Assembly (NCBI GenBank): GCA_029449245.1
Contig: JANATF010000002.1
Location: forward strand, 1,612,001-1,676,000
Reading direction: 5' to 3'
Length of the DNA stretch: 64,000 nucleotides
Origin: Mortierella alpina
Lineage: Eukaryota > Mortierellomycota > Mortierellomycetes > Mortierellales > Mortierellaceae
The translations under genes were made by a program, and so were the position numbers. Shown in pieces: positions 33,244 through 45,600 of the stretch (its first letter is position 1; each line of letters begins with the position of its first letter). The notes beneath the pieces are model-generated. The model was not told the DNA's origin. It was given only the letters and a program-made list of their open reading frames with translations, and searched no databases.

Positions 33244-36200
33244 TCACGACTGCTGTGGCGGTGCCGACGATACGTCCTTCTGCGCCCACCGTCGCCGCAC
33301 CATCTCCTGCGGCGAACACTGCGCGTCTTCCTCCTCTTCGTCCTGGTCCTGGTCCTGGTCCTGGAGTAGATGATTGCCCGCAGCCACCGCCAGCGCCTCT
33401 TGCTCTTCTTTCTGCTCCAACGCCAGCTCCTCTTCCGTCTTCTTGCCCTTGCCCTTTCTGTCAACCCCAACAAGACCACCATCTTCGACCACAGCCTGTC
33501 CAGAAGGACGACTCTCTGGATCGCCCCTCGTCGACAACACAATCGATGATGGCACGGGGGACGGTGACGACGAAGACGATGCCAACAGCACCTCTGCTTC
33601 CGATTCCTGTGCCTCTGCCGCAACACCACCCTCATGGCACTCCTCGCTGGTCGCTGTTGCTGTCGCCATAACTGATGATCCTAATCCATGGACTCCTCGA
33701 CCGACCAACGATGACTGTAATCCAACTTGAGACGTGCCGGCGCCAAATGCCCAGGACCTTGACGACGACGAGGATAACGACGATGCAGTTGCTCCAGATC
33801 CTGTTATTACTCCTTCTGCCGTGACTGTAGTGGAGGACGGTAGTGGTGGTGTCGTCGCAGACGCCGCTGATCCAAACACAGGACTGGGTGGATCTGCCGT
33901 ATCACTCCTAAACGGCGTTCCTGCCGGTGGCAAAGCCCCCAAGACACGATTCAAAACCCCAACCGATTCCGCAATCTGAATCTCTACCGCCTGAAGGATC
34001 CGAAGCCGTTCCTGTAGTCCGCGTCGAGTGTTTTCTTCCAAATACTGCAGTTGCTCATCCGAAAGCGCGTCCAAGGCTGTCAATGGAATTTGATCCGTCG
34101 TCAACCTCGAACCACTTCCACTGCCAAGAGTGGCTGAGCCAGACAATGGCTGCGTAGGTGCTGTAGTCGACGATGTCATCGTGGGTTGTGATCCTGAGGC
34201 ACCACCTCCAGTCGAGGTGCCAGCCTCAGATCCTGCTGCGGATCCAGTTCCAGACCCAGATCCAAGTCCTTGCTGTTGCTGCTGCTGTTGGGATGCGAAG
34301 GCCGAGTTGCCACTTTGACCAGCAGGTGCATGGGCTGCCCAGATATTGTGATGTACTTCAGGCACTGCTCCGACTGGGAACAGCGGGATGAATCCAGGGA
34401 TCGGGTGAGAGACATGTGGGAGCGAGTAACTGGGAATAGGGTGACCACGACCACCCGCTACTCCAGCACCTATACTAGCGCCCGCGCCAGTTCCCGCTGT
34501 ACCCGTTGTCCCTGCAGCTGCTCCCGTGCCAGCCTGCACCCCGTCTGGATGGAACGCTCCAGGGAGAGCACCACCATTCATCATCTGAGGATGCCATCCC
34601 GTCAAGGGGTATTGTCCTTGAGGCGCAAGTACTGTGAACCCCATTCCGTGATACGGTACCGGGTTTTGTCCAAGTCCAAGGGCTGGTGGTGCCTGAGCAT
34701 TGTTGTTGGGATTGGTGGGTGCTGGATGATTGCCGGCTGGGTGGAGGTTTCCGTGCTGTTGCGCACCCGCAGGCTGAGCAGCTCCTGGCACACCTCCGCC
34801 CTGCGCCACGTCTCCTGGGGCCTGGGGGACAGGGGTGGGTGCAGGTGTTGGTGGATCCAATACAAGACGCCGACTACATAGACGATGTGTTGACGGATGA
34901 TTAGCCATCTCAGTACCATGTCGTGAAACGAAAGAGCATTTTTCCGTATTCCAGATCCTTACCAAGTTGGACAGCTCTGCTGACGCTCGAGCCAGCTCTT
35001 GAGGCAGTGAAAGTGGAAAATATGACCGCAAGGCAGCTTCTTTGGAACGTTGGTGTTGGATCCTGATGATCGTGGAGTCGCTGGTCGTGCTGGTGTGTCC
35101 GCTTCTGCTCCTGCTCCTGCTTCAGCAGCAGCAGCAGTTTGTGTGTGTTGGTGTTGATGATCCACCATTTCTTCACGGCAGATAATACAGATCGGATCAC
35201 TGAGTGCAGCGAGATCTGCTGGCGAGGCATCTGGATAGCGTTCGTTCATGTTTCGTGTGGCCTTCCTGTACTGGATCAGGTCCTTGCACTTTTGCAAAAA
35301 CGAACGCATTGTCATGTAGACGTCCCGAATGATGTGCAGAGGCAGGCCGTAACAGACGAGAATGACCATAAAGAAGAGCAGGTACGTGACCAGCTTGACA
35401 AAGTCGGCGACGAGATCGAGATAAAACAAAAGCATCGACTTGTTCTCCCAGGGTTCTTCGCTCCTGAGATCGATCGTGTGCAGGACATACTTTCCGAACG
35501 ATGCCAACAGGCTGGTGGCAAGTAACGTATACTGGATCGAGAGGAAGAAGCAAAAGAGTCATTAGTGACATCGTGCCAGAGCGTTAAATACTGAGGGGAT
35601 TTCCAACGCCGGCAGCGTTGTCGAGATCGGCGACATCCAGCGTACCTCGAATCCAAACATGATCATCATATTGGGTCCCTTTAGCGTGACCAGTTCTACT
35701 GAATGTAGCACCAGAAGCACGTCCAGGGTCACAAGGATCGCGATCATGGTCACCATCCTGACATGGAATGACAGAGGAATTTCTGGCGATTGCTCCATCT
35801 ACAAGTGCAGGATAAGAGGGCAAGTGCCGCCGTAAAAACGGTTAGCCAGATCTCCGACAATGCCGCAGAGGTCGCTTGGCATTGAAGGTGCATGTTGTAT
35901 TGCTTACGGATTCGACCCGATCCTGACATAACCAGTGGAACACCTTGAGGAAGAGAAGCACCGTGAACATGACCACGAAACGCGTATCGAACTCGTCCTT
36001 GAAGATGGTCATGGCTAGACACGTCTCTGTGACAGCATACCAAGCTCGCTCATACAGATGCTATGGAAAAGAGGACGCCAGAAGGTGGGTTAGTCTGTGT
36101 CCCCTGATAGCATTCGCCTGGGAGACGGACATGACCCAGTTTGGTGGTTGGACGGCTTACTTCGACTTCCAGTGCCCGGAGGTTGCCAAAAAAGATGATC

Positions 36201-36474
36201 TGCACCAGGTGTCCTGCAATGATGGTCAGAAACAAACCAAGGTTCAGGATGATCTAGTAGCAGCCAGGACTCTATTAGTTTTTCATTGCATCACTCAAGT
36301 CGCCTTTTGTCGTTAGAGAGACAGTGACAGGGTCGGGCTTACCATCAAGCATGCGTTTGATTTGTAGAGGTAGATGCAAGCGGCGTAAAAGTTACTCCGC
36401 TGTGCGAATGCGCTTGCAATGACCCCGCCTGCAAGGGCGGTGCTGATGGCGCCATAAACCGCTAAGCGAGCCAT
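33244..36474 (-). CDS. HRD1: ERAD E3 ubiquitin ligase Hrd1 (synoviolin-like)
   Basis: Hrd1 is the multi-spanning ER ligase that ubiquitinates misfolded proteins and forms the retrotranslocation channel. Six exons on the minus strand (36474-36343, 36253-36161, 36060-35908, 35798-35646, 35531-34963, 34873-33244) give 909 aa. Hydrophobic spans in exons 1-5 include LAVYGAISTALAGGVIASAF, LFLTIIAGHLVQIIFFGNL, FVVMFTVLLFLKVFHWL, MIAILVTLDVLLVL and VTYLLFFMVILVCY, as expected. HLYERAWYAVTETCLAMTIF is typical of the family. The RING-H2 at about residues 292-366 is CIICREEM...CGHIFHFHCLKSWLERQ..CPTC and is interrupted by an Ala/Glu/His-rich insertion of roughly 40 residues. The C-terminal 540 aa are Gly/Ala/Ser/Thr-rich cytosolic low complexity. 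Identity is strong; the tail is fast-evolving. Confidence 0.92.
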
Positions 36475-36972
36475 CGTGAGTCCGAGTGTGCAGTTATGGT
36501 TCGAGAGATGGAGATGGAGACCGAGAGAGTATGACTTTTGTACAGGGACAGCAGGGGAATGATCCCAAGGCAATGTCGAAAGAGTGAGCGGACGACGGAG
36601 CGGTGTTGGCAGAGTGGAGGCGATGAGGGTGCAGGCAAGCGAGAAGGCGTGTTATCCCAGGTCAAGGAGGAGGGGCGCAAGTGCGAGTGACAGGGAGCGA
36701 GTGGGTGATGAAGGCGGAGCGAGAGAATGTCAAGGGAGCGTGCCATGCATACATGCAAGCAGATGAGGCGATAGTGACAAATGTGCTTCATAGCATCCTA
36801 GTCCCAAAAGGGCGCAAGGGTGCGAGCACTCTCTGTGACGCCCTTTTTGGATGGTCAAATCGGAATCCGCCACACAGCGGCCCCTGGTCGCACACACTCA
36901 CCAACGCCCGACGTGGCATTTGTTGTTCTTTTGGTTTTTCTGCTTTATGGCGTTTGTTTGTTCTCGCTCCCA
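36475..36972. other. Intergenic: HRD1 promoter and SYP1 3' end
   Basis: 498 bp between same-strand genes. Purine-rich on the plus strand at 36590-36750, that is CT-rich for the minus-strand HRD1 leader. No gene seen. Confidence 0.6.
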
Positions 36973-39900
36973 TCATGGCATGGCCAGGTATCGCCCTGAC
37001 TGAACCTGCAGCCTGACGGACCCAAAGGAGCTCGGCTCCTTCTCGCCCTCCTCCTCATTCTCCTTCTCCTTTTCCAAGGACACCACCAGGTCCGACAGCA
37101 GTCGTCCCTGGACCCTAAACTTCACCGCCGTCGCACTGGGATGACTCGGCCCTGAACCAGCACCGGTGTTCAGCTCAAACCGTGCCAGAAGCTTATGTGG
37201 CTCTGCTGCACCGCTGCTCATCACCACGCTGTCCACGTCCCACAGCATCTTGTTCGAGTCGCTGTTCCATATTCCCGTCGGCCTTGACTGCACACTCGTC
37301 ACCTCGCCCGAGACCGGCATCAAAAACGAGAGCTCCGTCAACTGCACACACTCCTGCTTCTCCGAGTCCTCCTCAGGAAGGCCGCCCGGACGGGATGCCA
37401 GCTTGCAGTTCACGTTGGCCTTGTAGTTGATCAGAAGCGACGTCTGATGGGGCTCACACTTCCATGCAGGGTGGACCAGCAATGGGATCATGGTCTTTTG
37501 CTTCGCATCTTCTTCCGTTGTCTTGACTTGATACTTGAGAACCACCACTCCTTGTCCTTGTCCCTGTCCGGCATGATGCTGCTGCTGTGAATGCATCGCC
37601 TGTGATAATGACTCCAGATTGACCCAATAACTTCCTTCTGCTCCTTCCTTGACTGTCAGATACGCTGGGTTGGGGATATGCTTTTCCAACCCCTGCAAGT
37701 TATCAAGGCGCAAGAGCGCCTTTTTCGTTTTGTCTTTAGAATCGTCCGCATCCGTATCCGCGATCGCCCCTGACTCTGACTCTGATCCTGTCAACGTATC
37801 CTCCAGTGTCAAGATCACCTCTCCCGTCACCATCATCTTGGAGATTTCACCCGCCTGTGTATGAGCATGCACCTTTTCGATCACGGATGCAACCCACACC
37901 TGTCTCTTGTTCTGTCCCCCCTCAGCAACCGCCGCGCCATGGCTATCGCGGTTTATATGAGGCGCGCTCTCCTCAGTCGTAAAATTGGGCGCCATCGGAC
38001 TCTGAGGAGAGGTTGGCGTCAAGGAGTCTGGTTCTGCTACAAGCGATTGACTGATCCCAAGGGTCGATACAGGCGCAAGGCCTGTTGTTTCTGAGCCGCC
38101 ATTCACCAACGACAAAGGTGGCGTTGGTGGAATCATTTGCTGACTGGGGCTAGATGTTGGGTAGGACGAATTCGAGACGGAGGGCAATCCCAAGGTGCTG
38201 GCACGGGACGTGGCGGGCGAAAACGACGCTGCATTAGGCTGCAGATGTGTCGTCGAGTGGTTGAAGAACAGTCTCGAACCTGGGGAATGCATCGCGGGCG
38301 GGGTCGACGCTGCATCTCGAGTAGCGTCTGTAAAGCCAGTCGACAGAGGCGAAGACTGGAATGAGTTGTACGCAGACGAAGAATCCTCAGACTGGTACAT
38401 GCTCCTAACCCTATTTTAACAAATAAACATGAATATTGAACGCCCAGTTAGTACCTCTCTTCAAAAAATAACGCCCAATAAAAAGCAAAAAGAGTCGAAC
38501 ACGTACTCTCGTCTTCCTGGTCGTCTGCGACTAGCGGTCTTTGTCTGTTTGAGCGTTGAAGTGACCCTTTCCAGCGCGGCACGCGCCTCATCGTTGCTTT
38601 CGGTGACCGAGTCCTGCCTGATCTCGAGGTGCATCTTGGGTGCCTGCGAGAAACTGAGACAACAATCCAATACATTGAAGGTTAGTAAACGTGATTTTTT
38701 TCCCGTGGTTCAAGAGCCGATAGCCGGCCACATCCTTTTTGTTTACCTGCTAGTTTCTGAATGCTCGTCATCATAATTGCTGCTCATACCGGCATCGGAC
38801 CACGGTCCGTGGTCTGGGGGAGGAATAGTGAATCCCTCCGCATCTACATGGTTTGTGGGCTATTGCGGATCTAATGTTAGTGCCTCTTGGCAAAACGCAT
38901 CCTATTCCGACTCTTTTGCTCTTTTCCTCATCCCTCCTACTTACAACATCTAGTGCGCTTCCAAGAACACTGGATCCCGAGCGCGCATGGTCCATGGTAT
39001 CGATCGTTTTAGTATGATCTACACTTGCCGCCTTGGACTGCGGGACTGAACGATCTGTGGAAAATGACATATTGCTGTGGCATACGAGATGAAGTCATTA
39101 GATCCGGCGGTCATGTCACTTTCCCATTTCCATGTACCAAATCTGAAAGTCTGAGAGGAGGATTTTATCAAGTGCTTACCTCAGTTGGCTGCTTCCAGTA
39201 AGACCTCTCTTGTGCGTCCCATCTGATCTGCGAGCCTCCAGAGTGCCAATAGCTGATGTAACCATGCATTTCAAGGAAGAAAAAAAGGGGGTGGGGGGTC
39301 GGTGTGAGTATGGGCACCTACTATTCAGTCTGAAGTTTTTGATGGGCGGAAATCATGTATGCCTCGGACTCACCATCGCCATTACTAGGATGCGAGTGGT
39401 TCGAGTGGAGAGAAGCTGAGTCGTGCGTAACAACGGCTATGACACAATGAAAGTTCTTGGTTAACAATATGCGGAGGAGCGAGGAGATTTGATGGTGGAT
39501 CCGCAACATCGTGCACACATGATCAAGTAGAGTAGACGTACAATGCATGTTGACAGACACCTCCGATGTGAAGAGTTCCATGTCCATCAGGGGGTCGAAC
39601 TCTGCCACTGATGAGGAGGTGCGACCTGACATCTATTGCAATATTGTCATACTGTGTAAGAACAAATAAATTGGAAACGCACAATTAAAAAAACTCCTAG
39701 CAAGGCACCGCTGCCGACTCACCTCCGCGATCAGTAACACAGTCTCTGTTTGCATTGCTTCGAACGCGGTGACAGTTTGCTTCAAATGCTCGAGTCGGCC
39801 TTGATCCACATCTTGATATTTCTATGGTGACACCAAGAGAGAGCAAGACTCGTCTATATAAACACACATGGACGTGCGCTGATGTGTCAAGTCAAGAAGT

Positions 39901-42021
39901 AACGTCCACTCACGTACCTGCAGAATCACAGGGCCTTCCAATCGCCAAGCTGTCCTAGTGCTTTCCAATTGCTTCGTGTAGTCCATCAGTTTTTGTTCTA
40001 CAAGATACAAAATCACATCGTTAGAAGGAGAGAGACAGGAGAAGGAGGGGCGTTGACAAAGCAGAGCAACTGAGCCCTGCTCGTGGGGAGAGCGGAGCTA
40101 AACGTCGAGTTTAAACGCTCATCCTGCCCGATTTTATGTCTCTTCGTTTTTCTCATTTTCCTTGTGTCCGACATTGAGCAAGAGCAAAGAGCTCTCAAAT
40201 AAAAAAATCTCAAAGAGGAGAGAGAAACCGCTGCAGCTCGACTGTAGGAGTTGTGTGGAGAGAAAGTGAGGTTCTGCGAGGTGTAAATTTTACTACGATC
40301 ACAAAGAATGTCCGATGATCCTGTCCTGTGCTCGTGTGTATTTGCATATGTTTTTTTTTCAAGACCAGCTTCCTGTTTGCATCGTAAATGGTTTCCCGTC
40401 TCGAAGCGCCACGGCCCGTTCTCTTACCTGCAGCCTCCGCCTTCTTTCCCGAGACCTTCTCGACTGCTCTCGTGTACTTTGTGACTTTGACTTGCTTCTC
40501 ATCGAACTCTTTTGCGATCCGAATGCAATTTGTCTCCGCCTATATATATTACGGAATAAAAAAGAGACACAGGTGACGCCCATGGACGCAAGTCGAATAT
40601 GATGGCGATTAGAGTTAATGAAGACGCATGCAAGGCGGGCGGGCGGGTCTCGCTGTGTTTGTAAGCATCTCGCTCCTACTCACACACACACACATATTCG
40701 ACGCAAAATCAGGTGCAGACACTTTTTGTCCTTACCAAAGGGAGATTCTGCCACTCAGGATGGATCCTAGCATAGTCCCGCAAGGGTCGCTCAATTTCAT
40801 TCGATATCCGTAATGAGAGCTGGCCATGGAGTGAAGCCAGTTCTGAGGATTCTGCGCTCAGCTTCTCCCAGGGTGCAGTGAACGTTCTACAAAAGGTAGG
40901 ATGAAGGGTATGGTTCGCAAGACGGTGAGCGGTAATATTATCAGCACAGCTGTTGCATAATCTTCAAGATAGAACTGTGGCCATGGACGTAATCAAGCAA
41001 ACCAAGCAGTTTTCGTTACCCGAGCGCCTGCGTATCGGCGACAAAGTGCTTCTGGAATGCCTTTGTGATGCTTTTGGCATACATATCCTCGATGTGTGCA
41101 CTACGGAAGAGATAGATTGATGGGGGCGCGACACCGGGTTGCCAGTAGGGATCAGTATTGAACCAAAAGACTCAGGTTCCAACATGGCTCCTCAGCTCCC
41201 TTTGCGTTCCTTGTGGTCCTGCAGCGTGCAAGGACTCTCTCACTGAGATTGAGGTGTCCTGTTTTCACGGCAAACCATTGTCCTGCTGCTCCTTTCCATG
41301 ACTGAACAGTTTTGCGTCTGCTCTCTGTCGGAGGTGCTATTCCTGAAATGCGCCTGCATGTACACTTCCTAGACGAGCACATTCCAGAAGCTGAAATAAA
41401 AAAAGGGACCTGCTTTGCCTTACCGTTCCTTAAAATAGTTTGCCAATTGCTCATGAAGTGTCTTTCCTTTTCGTAGTCGCGACTGCACAGCGTCGAGGCC
41501 ATCTTGCGGCCTCTCCGTCTAAGACGCAGTAGAGGAAAAAGCGGGCCAGAGGAGGTGTCAGTCAACCGCAATGTGGTCTGGTTCAAAGGGAATGAAGGGA
41601 GGTGCACGTTTTGAATAGGGTTGGCTGCAAGTGGGCACGAGGAGGAGGGATGAGGGGTGCGGTAGCGGGAGAATAGAGAGACAGGAGGCAAGAGCAAGGC
41701 AGGAAAGAGACAGAGCGAGAGAGAGACAGAACGAGCAAGAGAGAGGTAGAGAGAGATAGACACAAGTTCGTGGTTGGGCAATGAAGGGTTGTGATGCAAG
41801 TCTCTCTCTTCATCGACCGTCGACAATGAGACCAACGTCGCGCATAGTCCTGGAACAACGGGTGTTTTATGGGATTGGGAGCAGGACACAGGGCATGGCA
41901 GAGCTGTGGATGAAGAGATGTTCGGGCGGCGCATTGCTGATGCGACGACGGGCCGAGTCTCTGATGGAGTCTCCTGACAATGCAGCGACTGATTTACCAA
42001 AAAGACCTCGGCGAATTTCAT
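36973..42021 (-). CDS. SYP1: Muniscin: F-BAR and mu-homology-domain endocytic adaptor (Syp1/FCHO-like)
   Basis: An early endocytic protein that bends membrane and recruits cargo and Eps15-type partners. Fourteen exons on the minus strand: 42021-41998, 41518-41424, 41100-41020, 40886-40736, 40539-40428, 39997-39918, 39821-39723, 39632-39542, 39436-39374, 39252-39180, 39074-38945, 38859-38747, 38653-38507, 38410-36973. They sum to 898 aa with every join in frame. The F-BAR (about 1-265) opens MKFAEVFL/TERPQDGLDAV, then RLRKGKTLHEQLANYFKER, AHIEDMYAKSI, GTFTAPWEKLSAES and YTRAVEKVSGKK. Ser-rich linkers with HVDAEGFTIPPPD and KMHLEIRQDSV follow, then the mu-homology domain (about 591-898: KRQVWVASVIEKVHAHTQ ... 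WKCEPHQTSLLINYKAN ... GRYLAM). The first exon encodes only eight residues and is the least certain. It shares a 675-bp divergent promoter with the RalGAP-alpha gene. Confidence 0.88.
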
Positions 42022-42317
42022 CGTGGGCGCGAGAACAGCAAGAGGAGAGTGGGCCACTTTTTGGTTGCTGGTCAAAATGGCGGCAAACCCAAACGATAGC
42101 GGGAGAAGAGTGCGCTGTGATTGCTGTGGAGGGCGTGTGGGCGTGGCGTGGCGATGATTCAGGTGGACAGGTGAGTGATCGGGCCACGCGGCAAGAAGAT
42201 GATGATGGCGGGCGGGGAGTGGGGAAGGGAGGATGCGCTTGGGTGGATGGGACCAGAATAAAATGAAGAGAGAGAGGAGGAAGATGCAGCTGCTGCGAGT
42301 GAGATGTGTGGTAGAAG

Positions 42318-42354
<37 letters not shown>

Positions 42355-42696
42355 AAATCACGTGCACGCGTGTCCCTCGCTCGTATGGTGCACCCAATGC
42401 TTCTTTTTTCCTTTGCGCATGTCCGCCCTTCTGTCCATCCTCTGATCGCATCCTCTTTGTATTTGTCACACTCCTCTCTCTCTCGCCCTCTCTGTTTGTC
42501 ACACTTCCCCGTTGTTCTCTCTCTCACTCTCGCTCCCTCTCGTCATTGCACACATCCTTCTCGTCGTCTTTCTTCTCCTGCCTCATAGCAATCGCCTTGT
42601 TGGAGTCCCCCCTTCCTCGCCCTGCACCCCATTGAACACCAGACCCCGCTCAGGACGACAAGCACACAGGCACATCCATCCGCCCCCTTGGTCGCC
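42022..42696. promoter_or_regulatory. Shared divergent promoter region of SYP1 and RalGAP-alpha gene
   Basis: 675 bp between two divergent starts. It contains a (GA)n tract at 42322-42351, then an E-box-type palindrome CACGTG at 42359-42364, then a C/T-rich leader (about 42400-42690) running into the RalGAP start. Polypurine/polypyrimidine tracts of this kind often sit in open promoter chromatin. No TATA box is evident on either side. Confidence 0.5.
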
Positions 42697-45600
42697 ATGG
42701 ACCCCCATGGCCCCACAAACCAGCACCCCTTCGACGACTTTGACCATGTGCGGCCACTGCCGCAGACTGAGCACGCAGACCCGCCCGGCCCTGTCCTCGC
42801 CCCTGTTCCTGCCACCGCCAGTAGTCGCCCCACTGTCGTGACCGCGCTCTCTGCAAAGACCTCTGCCGTGCAGCCGATGGCCTCGTCGCCTCGTCCTCTC
42901 ACCAGCGACTCGTCCAACTCCATCAGCACCATCAACACCATCAACACCACCCACTCGATGAGCACCGCCCACACGGCCACTGCCGCCCACACGGCGGGCA
43001 GCGACCACAGCAACAACAGCTCTATCCACAACAGCTCAAGCAGCAACAACAGCACCGTCACCCATGCCCCGCCGCAGAGCACTCCGAACACTCAGAACAC
43101 TCAGCACTCGCAGCAGAGCAGCGGCCGCCACTCTATCTTCAGCAATAGCCATAGTAACAGTAATCCTAATCCTAATAGCACCCACCACTCGCCGCACGCC
43201 CCACCCATAGCCCCGCTGCAGACCTCGACCTCGAGTCTCGCTACCACTGCAGCGGCTCGCTTCAGCCAGGCATTCTCGCCCCTACTGTCCTCCAGACGCA
43301 AGTCGGCGGCCATCGACATCCCCTCGACCCCTGACGGCCACAAGAGTTTCTCCTACTCGCTCTCAAGCTCAGTCCATGCCAGTCCAGCGTCGCTCTATGC
43401 ACACGCAGAGGGACAGCCTCACTCGGCGAGCCAGGAGCACTTGTCCGGCGCTGGACCTGCAGGAGGCTCGGGCCACCATCAACATCAGGCGAGCGACCAC
43501 CGCGCGTCGCACTTTGAAAGCAATCTCAGCAAGATTGCCTCGTTTAGCTCGCCTCGATCCACCAACCGTGCCCGCAAGACCCATCCTGCAGGCATCACTC
43601 ATGTCCCCGAAGAGTCCGGCTATAGCTCGTATGCGACACCGCCTCACACTGCAACAGCGTTTCACACAGGTCTGGCGTCTCACTTTGCCTCGGCTTCGTC
43701 CAGCAGCCAGCATCGCGACCATCATGACGCGGGACACCGCGAGAGCAAAGGCAGCATCGTCGGTGGATCCTCCAGCATCGAGAAGGCTCTCAAGAAGGCC
43801 AAGGTGTTTCTAGACGAGAAGGCAAAGTCCAAGGCGCGCGCTGCTTCTCTGTGGGCATTTTTAGGTAATGGGCAAAAAGCGAATATTTGAAGTGATATCA
43901 TTCGCACTGACACGGCTTTTTCATTCGGCGACCCGGCACATCCACTAACGCGTCTTCCTTGTTTCAAGATGTCGCGTTCGAATTTGATCAGGCAAAGTTT
44001 TTTCAGGACCATGCGGACCAGGTCTTTGCCGTCACCCACGATTCATTCTGGCACCAGGTCGACAAGTTCAAGCAAAAGCCGGATCGCAACAATTCGCTGC
44101 AGAGCAAGGAGGTCGTGGCGGTCCAAAAGACGCTGCTTTTACTCCGGCTCATCTTTCTCTACCTGCCTGACCGCATGAAAAGTGGATGGCACAAGGGAGC
44201 AATCGGTACAGCTTGATCGTGTTTACTTGAAGTGACCAGAGTTGATGTGCCTATGACTGTCCAATACTGACGCTCATCGTCCTGCCCTAGCCAACATGCT
44301 TGCGCAGATCTTGTGCCATAAAAATCATCCGAGGATCCGCATTTTTGGGTTCCGTCTACTGCTTTTGTGGATCAACGACCAGACAACCGAATACCCCGAG
44401 GCCATATACCTGTTCTCCAACGCCATCTCCCTCGATCTGTTCATGTACGATGGCGAGGACCTCTCGATAGATCATGCGAGCACATCGCAAACAAGACTGC
44501 CGCCCATGAGCAGCGGTAGCACAGGACGCAAGAGTGCCAGGCAGGCTGCTCAATACTTTGATCTCGCCTTTGTGAATCTCAACCAAGAGTTGCTAAAGTG
44601 TAAGTGATGCATGTGCAACAAGCTGTGCGTGGTTGACGCTTTAGACTTTTTTTTTTCCGGACGATGGATATTTAAATTGGGACCCGCGTGTTTTTGTATA
44701 AACATAGCCGACGGACCGCCTATTTGCCCCAACCCATCGCCACCAACCTTTCAGGACAGTATTCAACTCTTCCAGATATTCTTGGCCAACATTGTCCGTA
44801 TGGCGTACGTCGCCGCTGGATCCACACCGCCACCAGGAGAGCTAGAGTCCATAAACTCGCACTACCCACTGGAGACGGATAGAGAAACGGGCGATGGCAT
44901 CGCTGTAGGCTTCGGAATTGATGCAGGACTAGCCTCGGCACGGTTTATGTTTGACATCATCAAGAAGTACTACCTCGTCAAAGTTTTTCCAGAATGCGCT
45001 CGAAGACTGCATCTTCTCAAGGACGAAGGAAAAGGTAACGGCAATCAAAAGGCATGCAACGGGGACGTAGGGCCAAAGATTTAAGTATTTCTTTGCAACT
45101 GTTGCTGATCAACCCCTGTATGCTTATAGAATTCGGATACAAATCTTGTCCGCCGACCATCCTCAGAACAATTATCAGCTTCATCATTCAGTATTGTTTG
45201 GATAAGAACGAATTCAACTCGCCACAACGACTCACCTCTCCCGCAACGCCGATCCTCAAATCAATCGTCTTTTCGTCCGAGATCAACCGGGAGATGATGC
45301 ACGAGATTGTCCGACAGGGTTTGAGCCTTCCACCTGGTCACCCACAGTACAAGGACATTGTTCGCGGCGCGGTTCATATTGTGGGCGTTTGGTGCTTGAG
45401 CGGCGAGGAGGAGCGACCGTCCTTCCTCCGAAGTTCATCCACCAGTAGGTCTCACTTGTCCTCGAGCATCTCCTCGGCATCGTTGGTCAGTCAGGACGCA
45501 GGAGTGTCCCAACCAGGATCGCAGCAGGGATTGCTCAGTGAGCCATACTCAACCGCTAATTCGTTTTTGCAGAGGTATTTTCAACTCTTGACCAACGTCT

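Noticed and set aside
33225-33671. Long open frames on both strands within the HRD1 tail (for example an Arg-rich minus-strand frame and a Pro/Ala-rich plus-strand frame)
   Set aside because: They are antisense or out-of-frame shadows of the low-complexity HRD1 C terminus, which is fixed by the RING and transmembrane exons.
41105-41423. Open minus-strand frames in the second SYP1 intron
   Set aside because: F-BAR continuity (FKER joined to AHIEDMYAKSI) requires this segment to be spliced out.
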